DNA from: Betaproteobacteria bacterium HGW-Betaproteobacteria-16
GTDB taxonomy: Bacteria; Pseudomonadota; Gammaproteobacteria; Burkholderiales; Burkholderiaceae_C
Direction: 5' to 3'
Assembly (NCBI GenBank): GCA_002840835.1
Contig: PHCQ01000013.1
Location: 1-64,000, forward strand
DNA length: 64,000 nucleotides
A program made the position numbers and the translations under genes. Positions 1 to 7,722 of the stretch are shown here, piece after piece. The number at the start of each line of letters is the position of its first letter. The stretch's first letter is position 1. The notes under the pieces were generated by a model. That model saw only the letters and a list, made by a program, of their open reading frames with translations. It did no database searches and was not told the DNA's origin.

Positions 1-726
1 CATCTTGCCGCGCTTGGCCGCGGTCTCCACGATCACCTTGGGGCCGTCCACGTGCATGGTGAACACGTCCACGCCCTGGTCGGCCAGGCTGTTGGTGGCT
101 TCGGCTTCTTTCACCGGCATGGACCAGTCACCGGTGAAGATCACGTTGGTGGTGATGCTGGGGTCGACCGATCGCGCGCCCATGGTGAAGGCGTTGATGT
201 TGCGCAGCACCTGCGGAATTGGCTTGGCGGCGATGAAGCCGATCTTCTTGCTCTTGCTCATGTGTCCGGCGATCACGCCGTTGAGGTACTGGCATTCGTC
301 GATGTAGCCGAAGAAGCTGGCGGTGTTGGCCGGGTGCTTGCCCTCGGTCCACAGCCCGCCACAGTGGGCGAAGCGGGCCTTCTCGAACTTGCCGGCCACG
401 GCCAGCACGTGCGGGTCGAAGTAGCCGAAGGAGGTGGGGAACACCAGTTCGGCGCCGTCCTGCGCGACCATGCCGGCCATGCTGCGCTGCACGGCGGCGG
501 TTTCGGGCACGTTCTCTTCTTCCACCACCTTCACGCCGGCCATTTTCTTGAGCATGGCCGCCGCTTCGGCGTGTGCCTGGTTGTAGCCGTAGTCGTCACG
601 CGGGCCCACATAGATCACGCCCACGGTGATGGCCTTCTGGGCGAAGGCCAGCGGGCTGGAGGCCGCAGCGCCGAGCGCGGCCAGGGTCTTGAGGGTGTCG
701 CGGCGGTTGGGGAATGCGAGGTTCAT
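1..726 (-). CDS. BMP-family ABC transporter substrate-binding protein (C-terminus cut by window edge)
   Basis: Periplasmic binding protein of the basic-membrane-protein (BMP/Med/PnrA) family, expected to deliver a small, often nucleoside-like, ligand to an ABC importer. The frame runs off the left edge, so only the first 242 residues are seen. A twin-arginine-type signal (RRDTLKTL, then an alanine-rich stretch ending AFAQ, about residues 8-30) precedes the family-typical start ITVGVIYVGPRDDYGYNQAH. The motif FGYFDPHVLAVAGKFEKARF is also typical of the family. It lies 47 bp after atzH and is probably the last visible gene of the minus-strand atz operon. Its ligand cannot be read from the sequence, and its permease and ATPase would lie outside the window. 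The family call is firm; the role is inferred from context. Confidence 0.88.
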   Translation of the reverse strand, partial: MNLAFPNRRDTLKTLAALGAAASSPLAFAQKAITVGVIYVGPRDDYGYNQAHAEAAAMLKKMAGVKVVEEENVPETAAVQRSMAGMVAQDGAELVFPTSFGYFDPHVLAVAGKFEKARFAHCGGLWTEGKHPANTASFFGYIDECQYLNGVIAGHMSKSKKIGFIAAKPIPQVLRNINAFTMGARSVDPSITTNVIFTGDWSMPVKEAEATNSLADQGVDVFTMHVDGPKVIVETAAKRGKM

Positions 727-773
727 GGGAAGGCTCCTGGGGGTGGGTGGAAGGGACGGGAGGAAAAGGGGAT

Positions 774-1160
774 TCAGGCAAGAAGACTCACGTGGGCCGA
801 AACCACGCGCCAGCCGTCCGGCGTGCGCAGCCAGGTCTGGCTCTGGCGACCGGTGCGGTCGCTGCCAGCGCGAACGAACTCGGTATTCGCGGTGGCGAAG
901 TCGCGCCCGTAGGTGGTGATGACGGTCTGGCCCAGCGTGCGGTCCAGACCTGTGGAGGGGCGGCTGGCGCGGAATTCACGGATCGCGTCATAGCCGTAAA
1001 GGTTTTCGGTGGCGCCGTAGCGCAGCGTGTGCGGGCTGTTCCAGAACAGTTCGTCGAGCACGGCGACGTCGTTGGTGACCAGGGCCACTTCGTAGCGCTC
1101 GAAGGCGGCCGTCACCTCTGCCAGCACCTCGGGCAGATTGATTTCAATCGATTCGCTCAT
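774..1160 (-). CDS. atzH: AtzH-like protein (DUF3225, SnoaL/NTF2 fold)
   Basis: 128-residue cytoplasmic protein of the AtzH/HpxZ (DUF3225) type. AtzH homologues act on 1,3-dicarboxyurea, the product of AtzE, passing allophanate on to AtzF. The sequence shows the conserved block [20 protein letters not shown] near residues 39-58, and [20 protein letters not shown] with [20 protein letters not shown] at the C-terminus, as expected for an NTF2-like cone. The ATG at 1160 is chosen because it gives a 4-base ATGA overlap with the stop of atzE, which implies translational coupling. A longer in-frame extension upstream lies wholly inside atzE and is rejected. The partner genes atzG and atzE directly upstream strongly support the assignment. 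Confidence 0.88.
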   Translation of the reverse strand: MSESIEINLPEVLAEVTAAFERYEVALVTNDVAVLDELFWNSPHTLRYGATENLYGYDAIREFRASRPSTGLDRTLGQTVITTYGRDFATANTEFVRAGSDRTGRQSQTWLRTPDGWRVVSAHVSLLA

Positions 1161-2560
1161 GGCAGGGTTTCCTTGAGGTGGGCCACACCCGACGCCGACA
1201 ACACCTGTGCTGCCCGCAGTGCCAGGTCTTCGCGCCAGGGGGCGGCAATCAGTTGCACGCCAATGGGCAGGCCGTCCGTGCCCGAAGGCCACAGGGGAGC
1301 GGCCACCACCGGGCAGCCGGCGAACGAGATCGGCTGTGTCAACAAGCCCATGGAGGGGCGGCAGGGGAATCGTGTGCCGTTGATCTCGATCCACTCGGTG
1401 CCGATGGGTGTGGCGGCCACCGGCGTGGCGGGCGCGATCAGCACGTCCCAATCACGGAACAGCGCATTGACTTTGTCGCGGTAAATGCGACGGAAACGCT
1501 GTGCGCGGGCGTACCAGGTGGCGGGCTGCAGGGCGCCTGAGATCAGCCGGTCCACCGACAGGGGTTCATAGTCGGCCGCGTGGGTGCGCAGCGCTGGCAG
1601 GTGCAGGCTGCCGCCTTCACTGGCGGTGACGATGAAAGCGGCCGCGCGGGCTTGCGCCGCGTCGGGCCATGCCACGACTTTTTGCACGGCAGTGTGCGCC
1701 CGCAGGGCTTCGGCGGCCAGTGTCACCGCCTGTTGTGCAGGTGCCGTGGCATGTTCTGTGAAGTAGCCGCCCAGCACGCCGATGCGCAGGCCTTGCACAC
1801 CCTGACCCAATGAACGGGACACGGGTTCGACGGTGGTGACGAAGCAGCCCGGGTCCAGCGGGTCGGGGCCTTGCAGCGCGTCGTAGGCAAGGGCCAGGCC
1901 GGGCAGGTCGCTGGCGAACGGGCCCAGATGGTCGATGCTGTGCACGAAGGGAAAACTCCCCCGCCGCGACAGCCTGCCGAACGTGGGCTTGAGGCCCCAC
2001 ACGCCGCACAGCGAGGAGGGCACGCGGATGGAGCCGTTGGTGTCCGAGCCCAGCGTGAGCGGCACCTGGCCTGCGGCCACCGCCGCGCCCGATCCGCCGG
2101 AAGAACCACCCGCCACGCAGTCCAGCTTGTGCGGATTGCGCGTGGGCCCGGAGTGGGTGTTTTCCGTGGTGAAACCGTAGGCGTACTCGTCCATGTTGAG
2201 CGAGCCCACCAGCACCGCACCAGCCGCCTGCAGGCGTTGCACCAGCACCGCGTCGGCGTTGGCGGGTGGGTGGCTGCGGTTCACCTTGGAGCCGGCCAGC
2301 GTCACTTCACCGGCGATGTCGAAAAGGTTCTTCACCGCGAACGGCACACCGGCCAGTGGCCCCAGCGGTTCGCCGCGTGCGCGCTGGGCGTCGACCCGCT
2401 GTGCCTGCGCGCGCGCGGCTTCGAAACGGGTGCCGGTGAAGGCGTTCACGCGTGCTTCAGTGGCTTCGATGCGGGCGATGCAGGTCTCCAGCACCTCGGC
2501 CGCGCTGTGTGTTCCGCTGGTCACAGCCTGGGCGGTTTGAGAAAGTGAAAGCGTGGGCAT
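1157..2560 (-). CDS. atzE: AtzE-family amidohydrolase (1-carboxybiuret hydrolase large subunit)
   Basis: 467-residue amidase-signature enzyme. AtzE hydrolyses 1-carboxybiuret to 1,3-dicarboxyurea plus ammonia in the lower cyanuric acid pathway and needs the small subunit AtzG. The Ser-Ser-Lys machinery is complete: Lys at about 77 ([14 protein letters not shown]), Ser at about 153 in the [10 protein letters not shown] loop, and the nucleophile Ser at about 177 in [13 protein letters not shown]. The C-terminal block [14 protein letters not shown] is typical of AtzE. The start at 2560 lies 14 bp after the atzG stop. The 3' end overlaps atzH by 4 bases. AtzE can be confused with GatA, but the small atzG partner and the atzH/atzF context decide it. 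No cyanuric acid hydrolase is visible, so the source of its substrate here is unknown. Confidence 0.9.
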   Translation of the reverse strand: MPTLSLSQTAQAVTSGTHSAAEVLETCIARIEATEARVNAFTGTRFEAARAQAQRVDAQRARGEPLGPLAGVPFAVKNLFDIAGEVTLAGSKVNRSHPPANADAVLVQRLQAAGAVLVGSLNMDEYAYGFTTENTHSGPTRNPHKLDCVAGGSSGGSGAAVAAGQVPLTLGSDTNGSIRVPSSLCGVWGLKPTFGRLSRRGSFPFVHSIDHLGPFASDLPGLALAYDALQGPDPLDPGCFVTTVEPVSRSLGQGVQGLRIGVLGGYFTEHATAPAQQAVTLAAEALRAHTAVQKVVAWPDAAQARAAAFIVTASEGGSLHLPALRTHAADYEPLSVDRLISGALQPATWYARAQRFRRIYRDKVNALFRDWDVLIAPATPVAATPIGTEWIEINGTRFPCRPSMGLLTQPISFAGCPVVAAPLWPSGTDGLPIGVQLIAAPWREDLALRAAQVLSASGVAHLKETLP

Positions 2561-2574
2561 GGGCTGGTCTCCGG

Positions 2575-2784
2575 TCAGCGCGGCTGGTCGAAGGGAGCTG
2601 GGTGGAACAGCTCTGCGGGCTCGTCGTGCGGGGCCAGCGGGAAGGCGTCGATCACGGCGGCGATGGCGGCCGTGCGTTGCAGGTGCACCGCCACGCGCGC
2701 AGCCTGGGCGCCATCCAGGGGCATGTCCACCGCCACGGCGGCGGCGTGCACGTAGGCCAGGGTCTGTGCTTCGTTCATCGCCAT
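2575..2784 (-). CDS. atzG: AtzG-like small subunit (DUF4089)
   Basis: 69-residue protein of the DUF4089/AtzG type, a GatC-like small helical subunit that wraps and stabilises AtzE. It is helical throughout (NEAQTLAYVHAAAVAVDMPL, then QAARVAVHLQRTAAIAAVID) and ends in a proline-rich tail (ELFHPAPFDQPR) of the kind that reaches over its partner. The ATG at 2784 leaves 4 bp after the ABC ATPase stop; a second ATG two codons later is possible. It precedes atzE by 14 bp, which matches the usual atzG-atzE order. Such short genes are easily missed in annotation, but the pairing makes this one secure. Confidence 0.88.
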   Translation of the reverse strand: MAMNEAQTLAYVHAAAVAVDMPLDGAQAARVAVHLQRTAAIAAVIDAFPLAPHDEPAELFHPAPFDQPR

Positions 2785-2788
2785 CCCC

Positions 2789-3610
2789 TCACCGCCGGAC
2801 TTCGCGCTGGAACACCTCCAGGCTGCGCTTCTTCGCCGCAATGAAGCTGGCCTCGGACAGCGTGGCCACGGTGCGTGGGCGAGGGTCGTCGTAGGGGAGG
2901 ATCTCGGCCACCTTGGTGGGCCGCTTGGTGAGCAGCAGCACCTGGTCGGCCAGGTAGACCGCTTCCTCCAGGTCGTGCGAGACCAGCATCATGGTGGTGC
3001 CAGTCTGCATGAACACCTCCTGCAGCTTTTCGCGGATGAACAGCGTCATCTCGAAGTCCAGCGCAGAGAAGGGTTCGTCCAGGAACAGCACTTCCGGGTT
3101 GGGTGCGAGCGCGCGCATGATGGAAGCGGTCTGCTGCTGCCCGCCGGAGAGTTCGTAGGGGTAGCGGTTGAGATCGAACTTCACATCGAAGCTGGCGACC
3201 AGTTCGGCCACGCGTCGGTCCACCTCGGCCTTGCTCTTGCCTTCGAACTTGAGCGGGTAGGCGATGTTGTCGATGGTGCGCATCCACGGGAACATCGCTT
3301 CGCGGTAGTTCTGGAACACGTAACCGATCTTGGTGTCCTTGAGCGACTTGCCGTCGAACAGGATCTCGCCCGAATCGATGGGCACCAGGCCCGCGATCAT
3401 GTTGATCAGCGTGCTCTTGCCGCAGCCATTGGGGCCGAACACGGAGACGATTTTGTGCTTGGGAATGTCGAGATCAAAGTTCTCGTACAGCGGCCAGCCG
3501 GCGAAGTATTTGGTGAGGCCGCGGATGGTGATGTGGGTGCCGGCCGGGCCGGGTTTGAATTCGGGCACGGGTACGTCAGCGAACACGGGGGCATTCAGAA
3601 CAGTGGTCAT
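2789..3610 (-). CDS. ABC transporter ATP-binding protein (NrtD/SsuB/TauB type)
   Basis: 273-residue ATPase that energises the importer encoded just upstream in the operon. It shows Walker A GPNGCGKST (about residues 60-68), the Q-loop VFQNYREAMFPWM, the ABC signature LSGGQQQ, Walker B VLFLDEPFSALD and the switch histidine in LVSHDLEEAV. The loop sequences and 30-residue N-terminal tail match nitrate/sulfonate/taurine importers. The ATG at 3610 is used: an in-frame upstream extension would be short, repeat-derived and without a ribosome site. The gene stops 4 bp before atzG, tying transport to the Atz enzymes on one transcript. Confidence 0.93.
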   Translation of the reverse strand: MTTVLNAPVFADVPVPEFKPGPAGTHITIRGLTKYFAGWPLYENFDLDIPKHKIVSVFGPNGCGKSTLINMIAGLVPIDSGEILFDGKSLKDTKIGYVFQNYREAMFPWMRTIDNIAYPLKFEGKSKAEVDRRVAELVASFDVKFDLNRYPYELSGGQQQTASIMRALAPNPEVLFLDEPFSALDFEMTLFIREKLQEVFMQTGTTMMLVSHDLEEAVYLADQVLLLTKRPTKVAEILPYDDPRPRTVATLSEASFIAAKKRSLEVFQREVRR

Positions 3611-3639
3611 TTGGACCCCCACGTTTGGCACTGCGTGCC

Positions 3640-3690
3640 TGCACTGCTCCCCAAGGGGGAGCGAACTTGCTTGAAGCGGTTCTGCGCTGC
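3640..3690. repeat. Degenerate copy of the dispersed GC-rich hairpin repeat
   Basis: The 82-bp gap between permease and ATPase genes holds CTCCCCAAGGGGGAG-like and GCTTGAAGCGG sequences. These resemble the Comamonadaceae-type intergenic repeat seen more completely at 4591-4672 and elsewhere in the window. It is within an operon, so it may affect mRNA processing or stability. The assignment to the family is by eye only. Confidence 0.4.
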
Positions 3691-3692
3691 GT

Positions 3693-4529
3693 TCATCTTC
3701 CGCTCCAGTGAACAATCTTGCGTTCGATCAAAAGAAAGAGAACGTTCAACGCATAGCCCAGCGCACCGGCCGCCAGGATCGACGCGTACATGTCCTTCAC
3801 ATTCATCACCTGCTGCGAATTGATGATGCGGTTGCCCAGGCCACTGTCGGCGCCGATGAACATTTCGGCCACGATCACGATCACCAGGGCCATGGACACG
3901 GCCGAGCGCAGGCCCACGAAGCTGGGTTGCAGGCTCTCCCAGATCAGCACGTCCTTGAACACCTGCCAGCGCGAAGCGCCCATCACCTTGGCTGCCATCA
4001 CGCGCTGCTTGCGCGCATTGATCACGCCATACGCGCTGTTGAAGATCACGATCAGCAGGGCGCCGAAGGCGGCGATGGCCACCTTGTTGATGTCGCTCAC
4101 GCCGAAGATCATCAGGAACAGCGGGATCAAGGCGGACGATGGCGTGGAGCGGAAGAAGTCGATCAGGAACTCCACGCTGCGGTAGGCCTTCTCGTTGCTG
4201 CCGAGCAGCACACCCAGCGGCATGCCCACGATGCCCGCGATCATGAAGGCCTGCACCGTGCGCCACACTGTCACCAGAAAATCGTTCAGCAGCGGCCCAC
4301 CGGCCAGGCCGGTGATCAGTGCCCCCAGGGCGTCCATGGGCAAGGGCAGCAGGATGGGTTTGATGAAACCCAGGCGCACCACCAGGTCCCAGATGATGAA
4401 CAGCACCACCGGGCCCACAAAGGGCAGGGCGCGGCCCCAGTCGGCCTTGCGCGGCGCGGCAGAAGCATCGCTGGAGGCCGGTGGCGCCCAAGCGGTGGGT
4501 GCACCTTGAGTGGTATTCGGTGTGGTCAT
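3693..4529 (-). CDS. ABC transporter permease (SsuC/TauC/NrtB type)
   Basis: 278-residue inner-membrane permease of the BPD_transp_1 family. After a charged, proline/alanine-rich N-terminus come about six membrane segments, for example LPFVGPVVLFIIWDLVV, FMIAGIVGMPLGVLLG, AIAAFGALLIVIFNSAYGVI and AVSMALVIVIVAEMF. The coupling loop has the family EAA-like block VMGASRWQVFKDVLIWESLQ. The ATG at 4529 is chosen because residues after it fit the family; a longer frame upstream would run into the intergenic repeat at 4591-4672. It sits between its binding protein (154 bp upstream) and ATPase (82 bp downstream), forming one complete importer. Confidence 0.93.
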   Translation of the reverse strand: MTTPNTTQGAPTAWAPPASSDASAAPRKADWGRALPFVGPVVLFIIWDLVVRLGFIKPILLPLPMDALGALITGLAGGPLLNDFLVTVWRTVQAFMIAGIVGMPLGVLLGSNEKAYRSVEFLIDFFRSTPSSALIPLFLMIFGVSDINKVAIAAFGALLIVIFNSAYGVINARKQRVMAAKVMGASRWQVFKDVLIWESLQPSFVGLRSAVSMALVIVIVAEMFIGADSGLGNRIINSQQVMNVKDMYASILAAGALGYALNVLFLLIERKIVHWSGR

Positions 4530-4590
4530 GTGTTTGAGCTTGGTTGTTCCGTGTTGCCGGAGCGCCACCCATGTCGCATGAAACGGTCCA

Positions 4591-4672
4591 TTCCAGGGGC
4601 ACCGCCGGGCCGGCTTTGCCGGACGGCCAGTGCCGCCCCCTTGAGGGGGTGACGCGAAGCGGCGCGGGGGTG
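4591..4672. repeat. Dispersed GC-rich hairpin repeat inside the atz/ABC operon
   Basis: Intergenic element with three parts shared with other copies in the window: the small hairpin CCGGCTTTGCCGG, the palindrome CCCCCTTGAGGGGG and a tail GACGCGAAGCGGCGC. It lies between the binding-protein and permease genes. REP-like hairpins at this place in transport operons often stabilise the upstream mRNA, which would raise binding protein relative to permease; that role is inference here. Confidence 0.7.
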
Positions 4673-4683
4673 GTGAATCATGC

Positions 4684-5703
4684 TTAGCCCTTGTAGAGCA
4701 TGGTGTCGACCACCAGGCGCTTGTTGAAAATGCCTTTGTCCGAGAACAGGTCAAAGAACTTCTGGAAGTGCGCCACGTCGGCCGGGGTGAATTCGTTGTA
4801 CATGGTGTACGCCGCCAGCGGCACCTCACCGGTGAGTGGGCCTTCGATGGGCGTGTAGGTCTTGAGGAACTGGCGTGCCTCGGTGGCCTTGCTGCGCACA
4901 TAGGCCACGCCCTTGCCGTAGGCGGCGATGAATTTTTTTGCTTCTTCCGGGTGCTTCTTGATGAAGCTGCTGGTGAGTGAGGCCGAACCTCCGAACCATG
5001 GGGCCTTGGGGTCGCCCAGCACGTAGTGCGCGATCACGCCGGATTCGAGCACGCGGCTGGTGCCGTTGAGGCGGCCAATGGTGCCGGTGGGCTCGAGCGT
5101 GTAGGCGCCGTCGATCTGGCCGGCCGCGAGTGCCGCCACGTGCTGGCCAATGGGCAGTTCCACCACAGTGGCACCGGTGGCGCCGCCGCGCTCCAGCACG
5201 GTCTTGGCCAGGGTCACGTTCTGGATTCCGGGGCCGGACGCAATGCGCTTGCCCTTCAGGTCGGCGATGGTCTTGGCGGTGCTGGCCACCGGCACGATGA
5301 CCTCATCGAGCACGTTGTCCACGTTGCTGGGGTTGGAGCAGAAGATCTTGAAGGTGCCGGGCTGTGCGAGTTCACCGATGGCGATGTTGGCCGAGCCGGT
5401 GCCGTTGGCGCTGCCGTCGCAACGATCGGACAGCATGGCTTCCATGATCTGCTGGGCGCCGGCGAACTTCAGCACTTCCACGTTCAGGCCGGCTTCCTTG
5501 AAGTAGCCCAGTTCAACGGCAGAGTAGAACGGCAGGCCGGCGGCAATGGGCCAGTAGCCCACCCGAATCGTTGGGCCGGTCTGCGCACGCAGCACCGCAG
5601 GCGCACCCAGCAGGCCCAGGGCAGCGCTGGCGGCGCCCATCTGCAACACGCTGCGACGGCGTGGGGAGGTGGCGTTGGTGGGGGTGGCGAGGGAAGATTT
5701 CAT
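4684..5703 (-). CDS. ABC transporter substrate-binding protein (NMT1/SsuA-like)
   Basis: 339-residue periplasmic binding protein of the NMT1/THI5/SsuA superfamily. The N-terminus carries a Tat-like signal (SPRRRSVLQMGAASAALGLL, ending VLRAQ). The mature part starts IRVGYWPIAAGLPFYSAVEL, followed by GYFKEAGLNVEVLKFAGAQQ, the classic opening of nitrate, sulfonate and aromatic-sulfonate binding proteins. The ATG at 5703 is used because the signal peptide begins there; a start at 5754 would add 17 residues with no clear role. It follows atzF by 56 bp. The likely cargo is a urea-, biuret- or triazine-derived nitrogen compound, judged only from the neighbours. Confidence 0.92.
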   Translation of the reverse strand: MKSSLATPTNATSPRRRSVLQMGAASAALGLLGAPAVLRAQTGPTIRVGYWPIAAGLPFYSAVELGYFKEAGLNVEVLKFAGAQQIMEAMLSDRCDGSANGTGSANIAIGELAQPGTFKIFCSNPSNVDNVLDEVIVPVASTAKTIADLKGKRIASGPGIQNVTLAKTVLERGGATGATVVELPIGQHVAALAAGQIDGAYTLEPTGTIGRLNGTSRVLESGVIAHYVLGDPKAPWFGGSASLTSSFIKKHPEEAKKFIAAYGKGVAYVRSKATEARQFLKTYTPIEGPLTGEVPLAAYTMYNEFTPADVAHFQKFFDLFSDKGIFNKRLVVDTMLYKG

Positions 5704-5759
5704 GGGAACTCCTGCAAGGTTGAAGAAGAGGAAATGGAGGCGGATCAGGGACATTCGGA

Positions 5760-7538
5760 TCAGGGGAAGGCGATCTGCTGCGGCGTGATGGAGGCGATGT
5801 AGGCGCGCCAGCCGCCCAGGGGCGTGATGTCGGTGGCGCCCTGCAGCGCCAGGGGCTCACACAGGAAGCCCTGCACACCGCTGCCGTCTGCCAGTTGCAG
5901 CGTGCCGATGGACAGCGGCGAGGGCACCAGCGTGACGAAGCTGCCGTAATGGGCCAGTGGCATGTCCCACACCTCGATCTCGATCGCTTCGCCTTCGCCG
6001 GGCGCCACGCGCAACAGGCCGGGCTTGGGCGGCGTGGTGTTGGGCAGCGCGTACAAGCGGTACAGCGCGGCGGTGTGGGTGCGGGCCACCAGGGTGGCGC
6101 CGCGTTCGGTGAGCTGACCGTTGAGCGGCATGCCGGAGAGGTGGGCGCCCACCACCGCCACGCGCACGCTGGGCGAGGGATCGGTCTTCAGGCCGGGGAT
6201 GGTCTGCATCGGTGGCAGCGGCACACCGGTGGCACCTTGCGGCAGGCCAGTGGCATGGTGGAAGCGCTGGCCCAGTTCGGCCAGTTGCCAGTCGCTGCCG
6301 CAGCGGCCAATCAGCGTGATGCCAAACGGCAGGCCGTCGGCGCGCAGGCTGCTGGGCACCGACAGGGCAGCGTAATCAAGTAGGTTGACGAAGTTGGTGT
6401 AGGCACCCAGGTTGCGGTTGAGCGCCACCGGGTCGGCCTGCATGGCCTCGATGGTGTAGTGCGTGGGTGCGGTGGGCACCACCAGCAGGTCGATGCCTTG
6501 CCACATGAGGTTGGTCCGCTGCGCCAGTGCGGCCAACTGCGTCTGGGCGACAAACAGGTCGGCGGCGCTGTGCTGCTTGCCCGATGCCAGGATGCTCCGC
6601 ACGGGTTCAATGAGGGCGTCTTCGTGCGTATCGACAAAGTCGCGCACGGCAGCGTAGCGCGCCGCCACCAGCGCGCTGCCGTAGAGCATGTCGGCGCATT
6701 CGGCCAGGGGGGCGTAGTCGACGGGCACGGCCACACCGCCCATGGCTTCCAGTTGCGCCACGGCCTGGTCGAAGGCGGCTTTCGCGGCATCGTCGCCAAA
6801 GAAGCTGAGGGTGTCGGGCACACCGAAACGGAACCGCTGGCCCAAGGGCTCCGTGATCATGGGGAGGGTGCGCGAGTACGGGTCGGCCGGGTCGTGCGCC
6901 ATGGTCACCGCCAGCACCTGCGCCGCGCGCGCCACCGTGGTGGCAAAGATGGACACGCAGTCCACCGACTGCGCGGCCGGCACCACACCACGCGCGCTGA
7001 TGAGACCGCGCGAGGGCTTCAGCCCCACGATGTTGTTCAGCCCGGCCGGCACGCGGCCAGAACCGGCGGTGTCGGTGCCCAGGGCGAAGTCGACCTGGCC
7101 GGTGGCCACCGCATAGGCAGAGCCCGAACTGGAGCCGCCCGATACATACAGGGGGTTGATGGCGTTGGGCACCGCACCATACGGGGAGCGTGTGCCGTTC
7201 AGGCCGCAGGCGAACTGGTCGAGGTTGGTCTTGCCGGCCAGCGATGCACCAGCTTCGAGCAGCAACTGCACCGTTTTGGCGTGTGCGCTGGCGGTGTAGG
7301 CGAACGCCGGGCAGGCGGCCGTGGTGGGCCATCCGGCCACATCGATGTTGTCCTTGACGGCGAAGCGCAGGCCTGCAAGGGGGCCGGTCGCCGCGCCTGC
7401 CAGGGGTTCGTCAGGGCGATGGATCCAGGCCTGGGCCGCCAGCGCGGGGGCTTCGGCCCCGGCCGGTACAGGCTGGGGAGCGCCAGAAAGGGTCGCTGCA
7501 GTAGGGGTTGTTTCTTGCACCATGTTTAGGCATTCCAT
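5760..7538 (-). CDS. atzF: Allophanate hydrolase
   Basis: 592-residue enzyme that cleaves allophanate to ammonia and CO2, the last step of cyanuric acid, biuret and urea-carboxylase pathways. The N-terminal amidase domain has Lys at about 62 (FAVKDNID), Ser at about 136 (SGGSSSGSA) and the nucleophile Ser at about 160 (GTDTAGSGRVPAGLNN). The C-terminal region (about 430-592: VAVVGAHLSGMPLNGQL, WDMPLAHYGSFVTLVPSPLS) is the second domain found in AtzF and urea amidolyase. Length is close to AtzF (about 600). The ATG at 7523 is an alternative start and may be correct, because an operator-like palindrome at 7537-7552 touches the 7538 codon. It heads the atz/ABC operon. Confidence 0.95.
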   Translation of the reverse strand: MECLNMVQETTPTAATLSGAPQPVPAGAEAPALAAQAWIHRPDEPLAGAATGPLAGLRFAVKDNIDVAGWPTTAACPAFAYTASAHAKTVQLLLEAGASLAGKTNLDQFACGLNGTRSPYGAVPNAINPLYVSGGSSSGSAYAVATGQVDFALGTDTAGSGRVPAGLNNIVGLKPSRGLISARGVVPAAQSVDCVSIFATTVARAAQVLAVTMAHDPADPYSRTLPMITEPLGQRFRFGVPDTLSFFGDDAAKAAFDQAVAQLEAMGGVAVPVDYAPLAECADMLYGSALVAARYAAVRDFVDTHEDALIEPVRSILASGKQHSAADLFVAQTQLAALAQRTNLMWQGIDLLVVPTAPTHYTIEAMQADPVALNRNLGAYTNFVNLLDYAALSVPSSLRADGLPFGITLIGRCGSDWQLAELGQRFHHATGLPQGATGVPLPPMQTIPGLKTDPSPSVRVAVVGAHLSGMPLNGQLTERGATLVARTHTAALYRLYALPNTTPPKPGLLRVAPGEGEAIEIEVWDMPLAHYGSFVTLVPSPLSIGTLQLADGSGVQGFLCEPLALQGATDITPLGGWRAYIASITPQQIAFP

Positions 7539-7552
7539 CTTGGATACAAGAT
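7537..7552. promoter_or_regulatory. Palindrome upstream of atzF (candidate operator)
   Basis: Perfect 6-4-6 inverted repeat ATCTTG-GATA-CAAGAT. It overlaps the upstream start codon candidate of atzF and lies about 14 bp from the alternative start. The TTG-N4-CAA core resembles sites of GntR-type regulators, but no regulator gene is adjacent, so the binding protein is unknown. Confidence 0.5.
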
Positions 7553-7557
7553 CACAT

Positions 7558-7578
7558 GCAAGTTGAATGCCAACTTGC
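7558..7578. promoter_or_regulatory. Second palindrome between atzF and the chemoreceptor gene (candidate operator)
   Basis: Perfect 8-5-8 inverted repeat GCAAGTTG-AATGC-CAACTTGC, only 5 bp from the palindrome at 7537-7552 and about 20-55 bp upstream of atzF. Its position fits an operator or the -35/-10 region of the minus-strand operon. A stem-loop role is less likely because it is upstream of both divergent genes. Confidence 0.5.
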
Positions 7579-7722
7579 GATCCCCTTCCGAAGCCATGCT
7601 GGCCGCCGCTGGTCGGACGCGCTTCGCCTCAGGTTTGGGTAATCCTCACTTTTTTCGTCAAGTTCTTCCGCAGACAGCCGATCCGCAGGTGTTCACAAAT
7701 AATTTCTCAGGTGAGGTGGTCC

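Noticed and set aside
774-1451. A longer atzH starting at 1451
   Set aside because: The extra part lies fully inside atzE in another frame and is not like AtzH; the ATGA overlap at 1157-1160 gives the natural start.
1157-2560. GatA subunit of tRNA amidotransferase
   Set aside because: There is no gatB or gatC; instead atzG, atzH and atzF are present and the C-terminal motifs fit AtzE.
7567-7722. An upstream extension of the chemoreceptor gene
   Set aside because: The added 52 residues have no signal or family likeness, and the start at 7723 has a ribosome site and begins the membrane helix.
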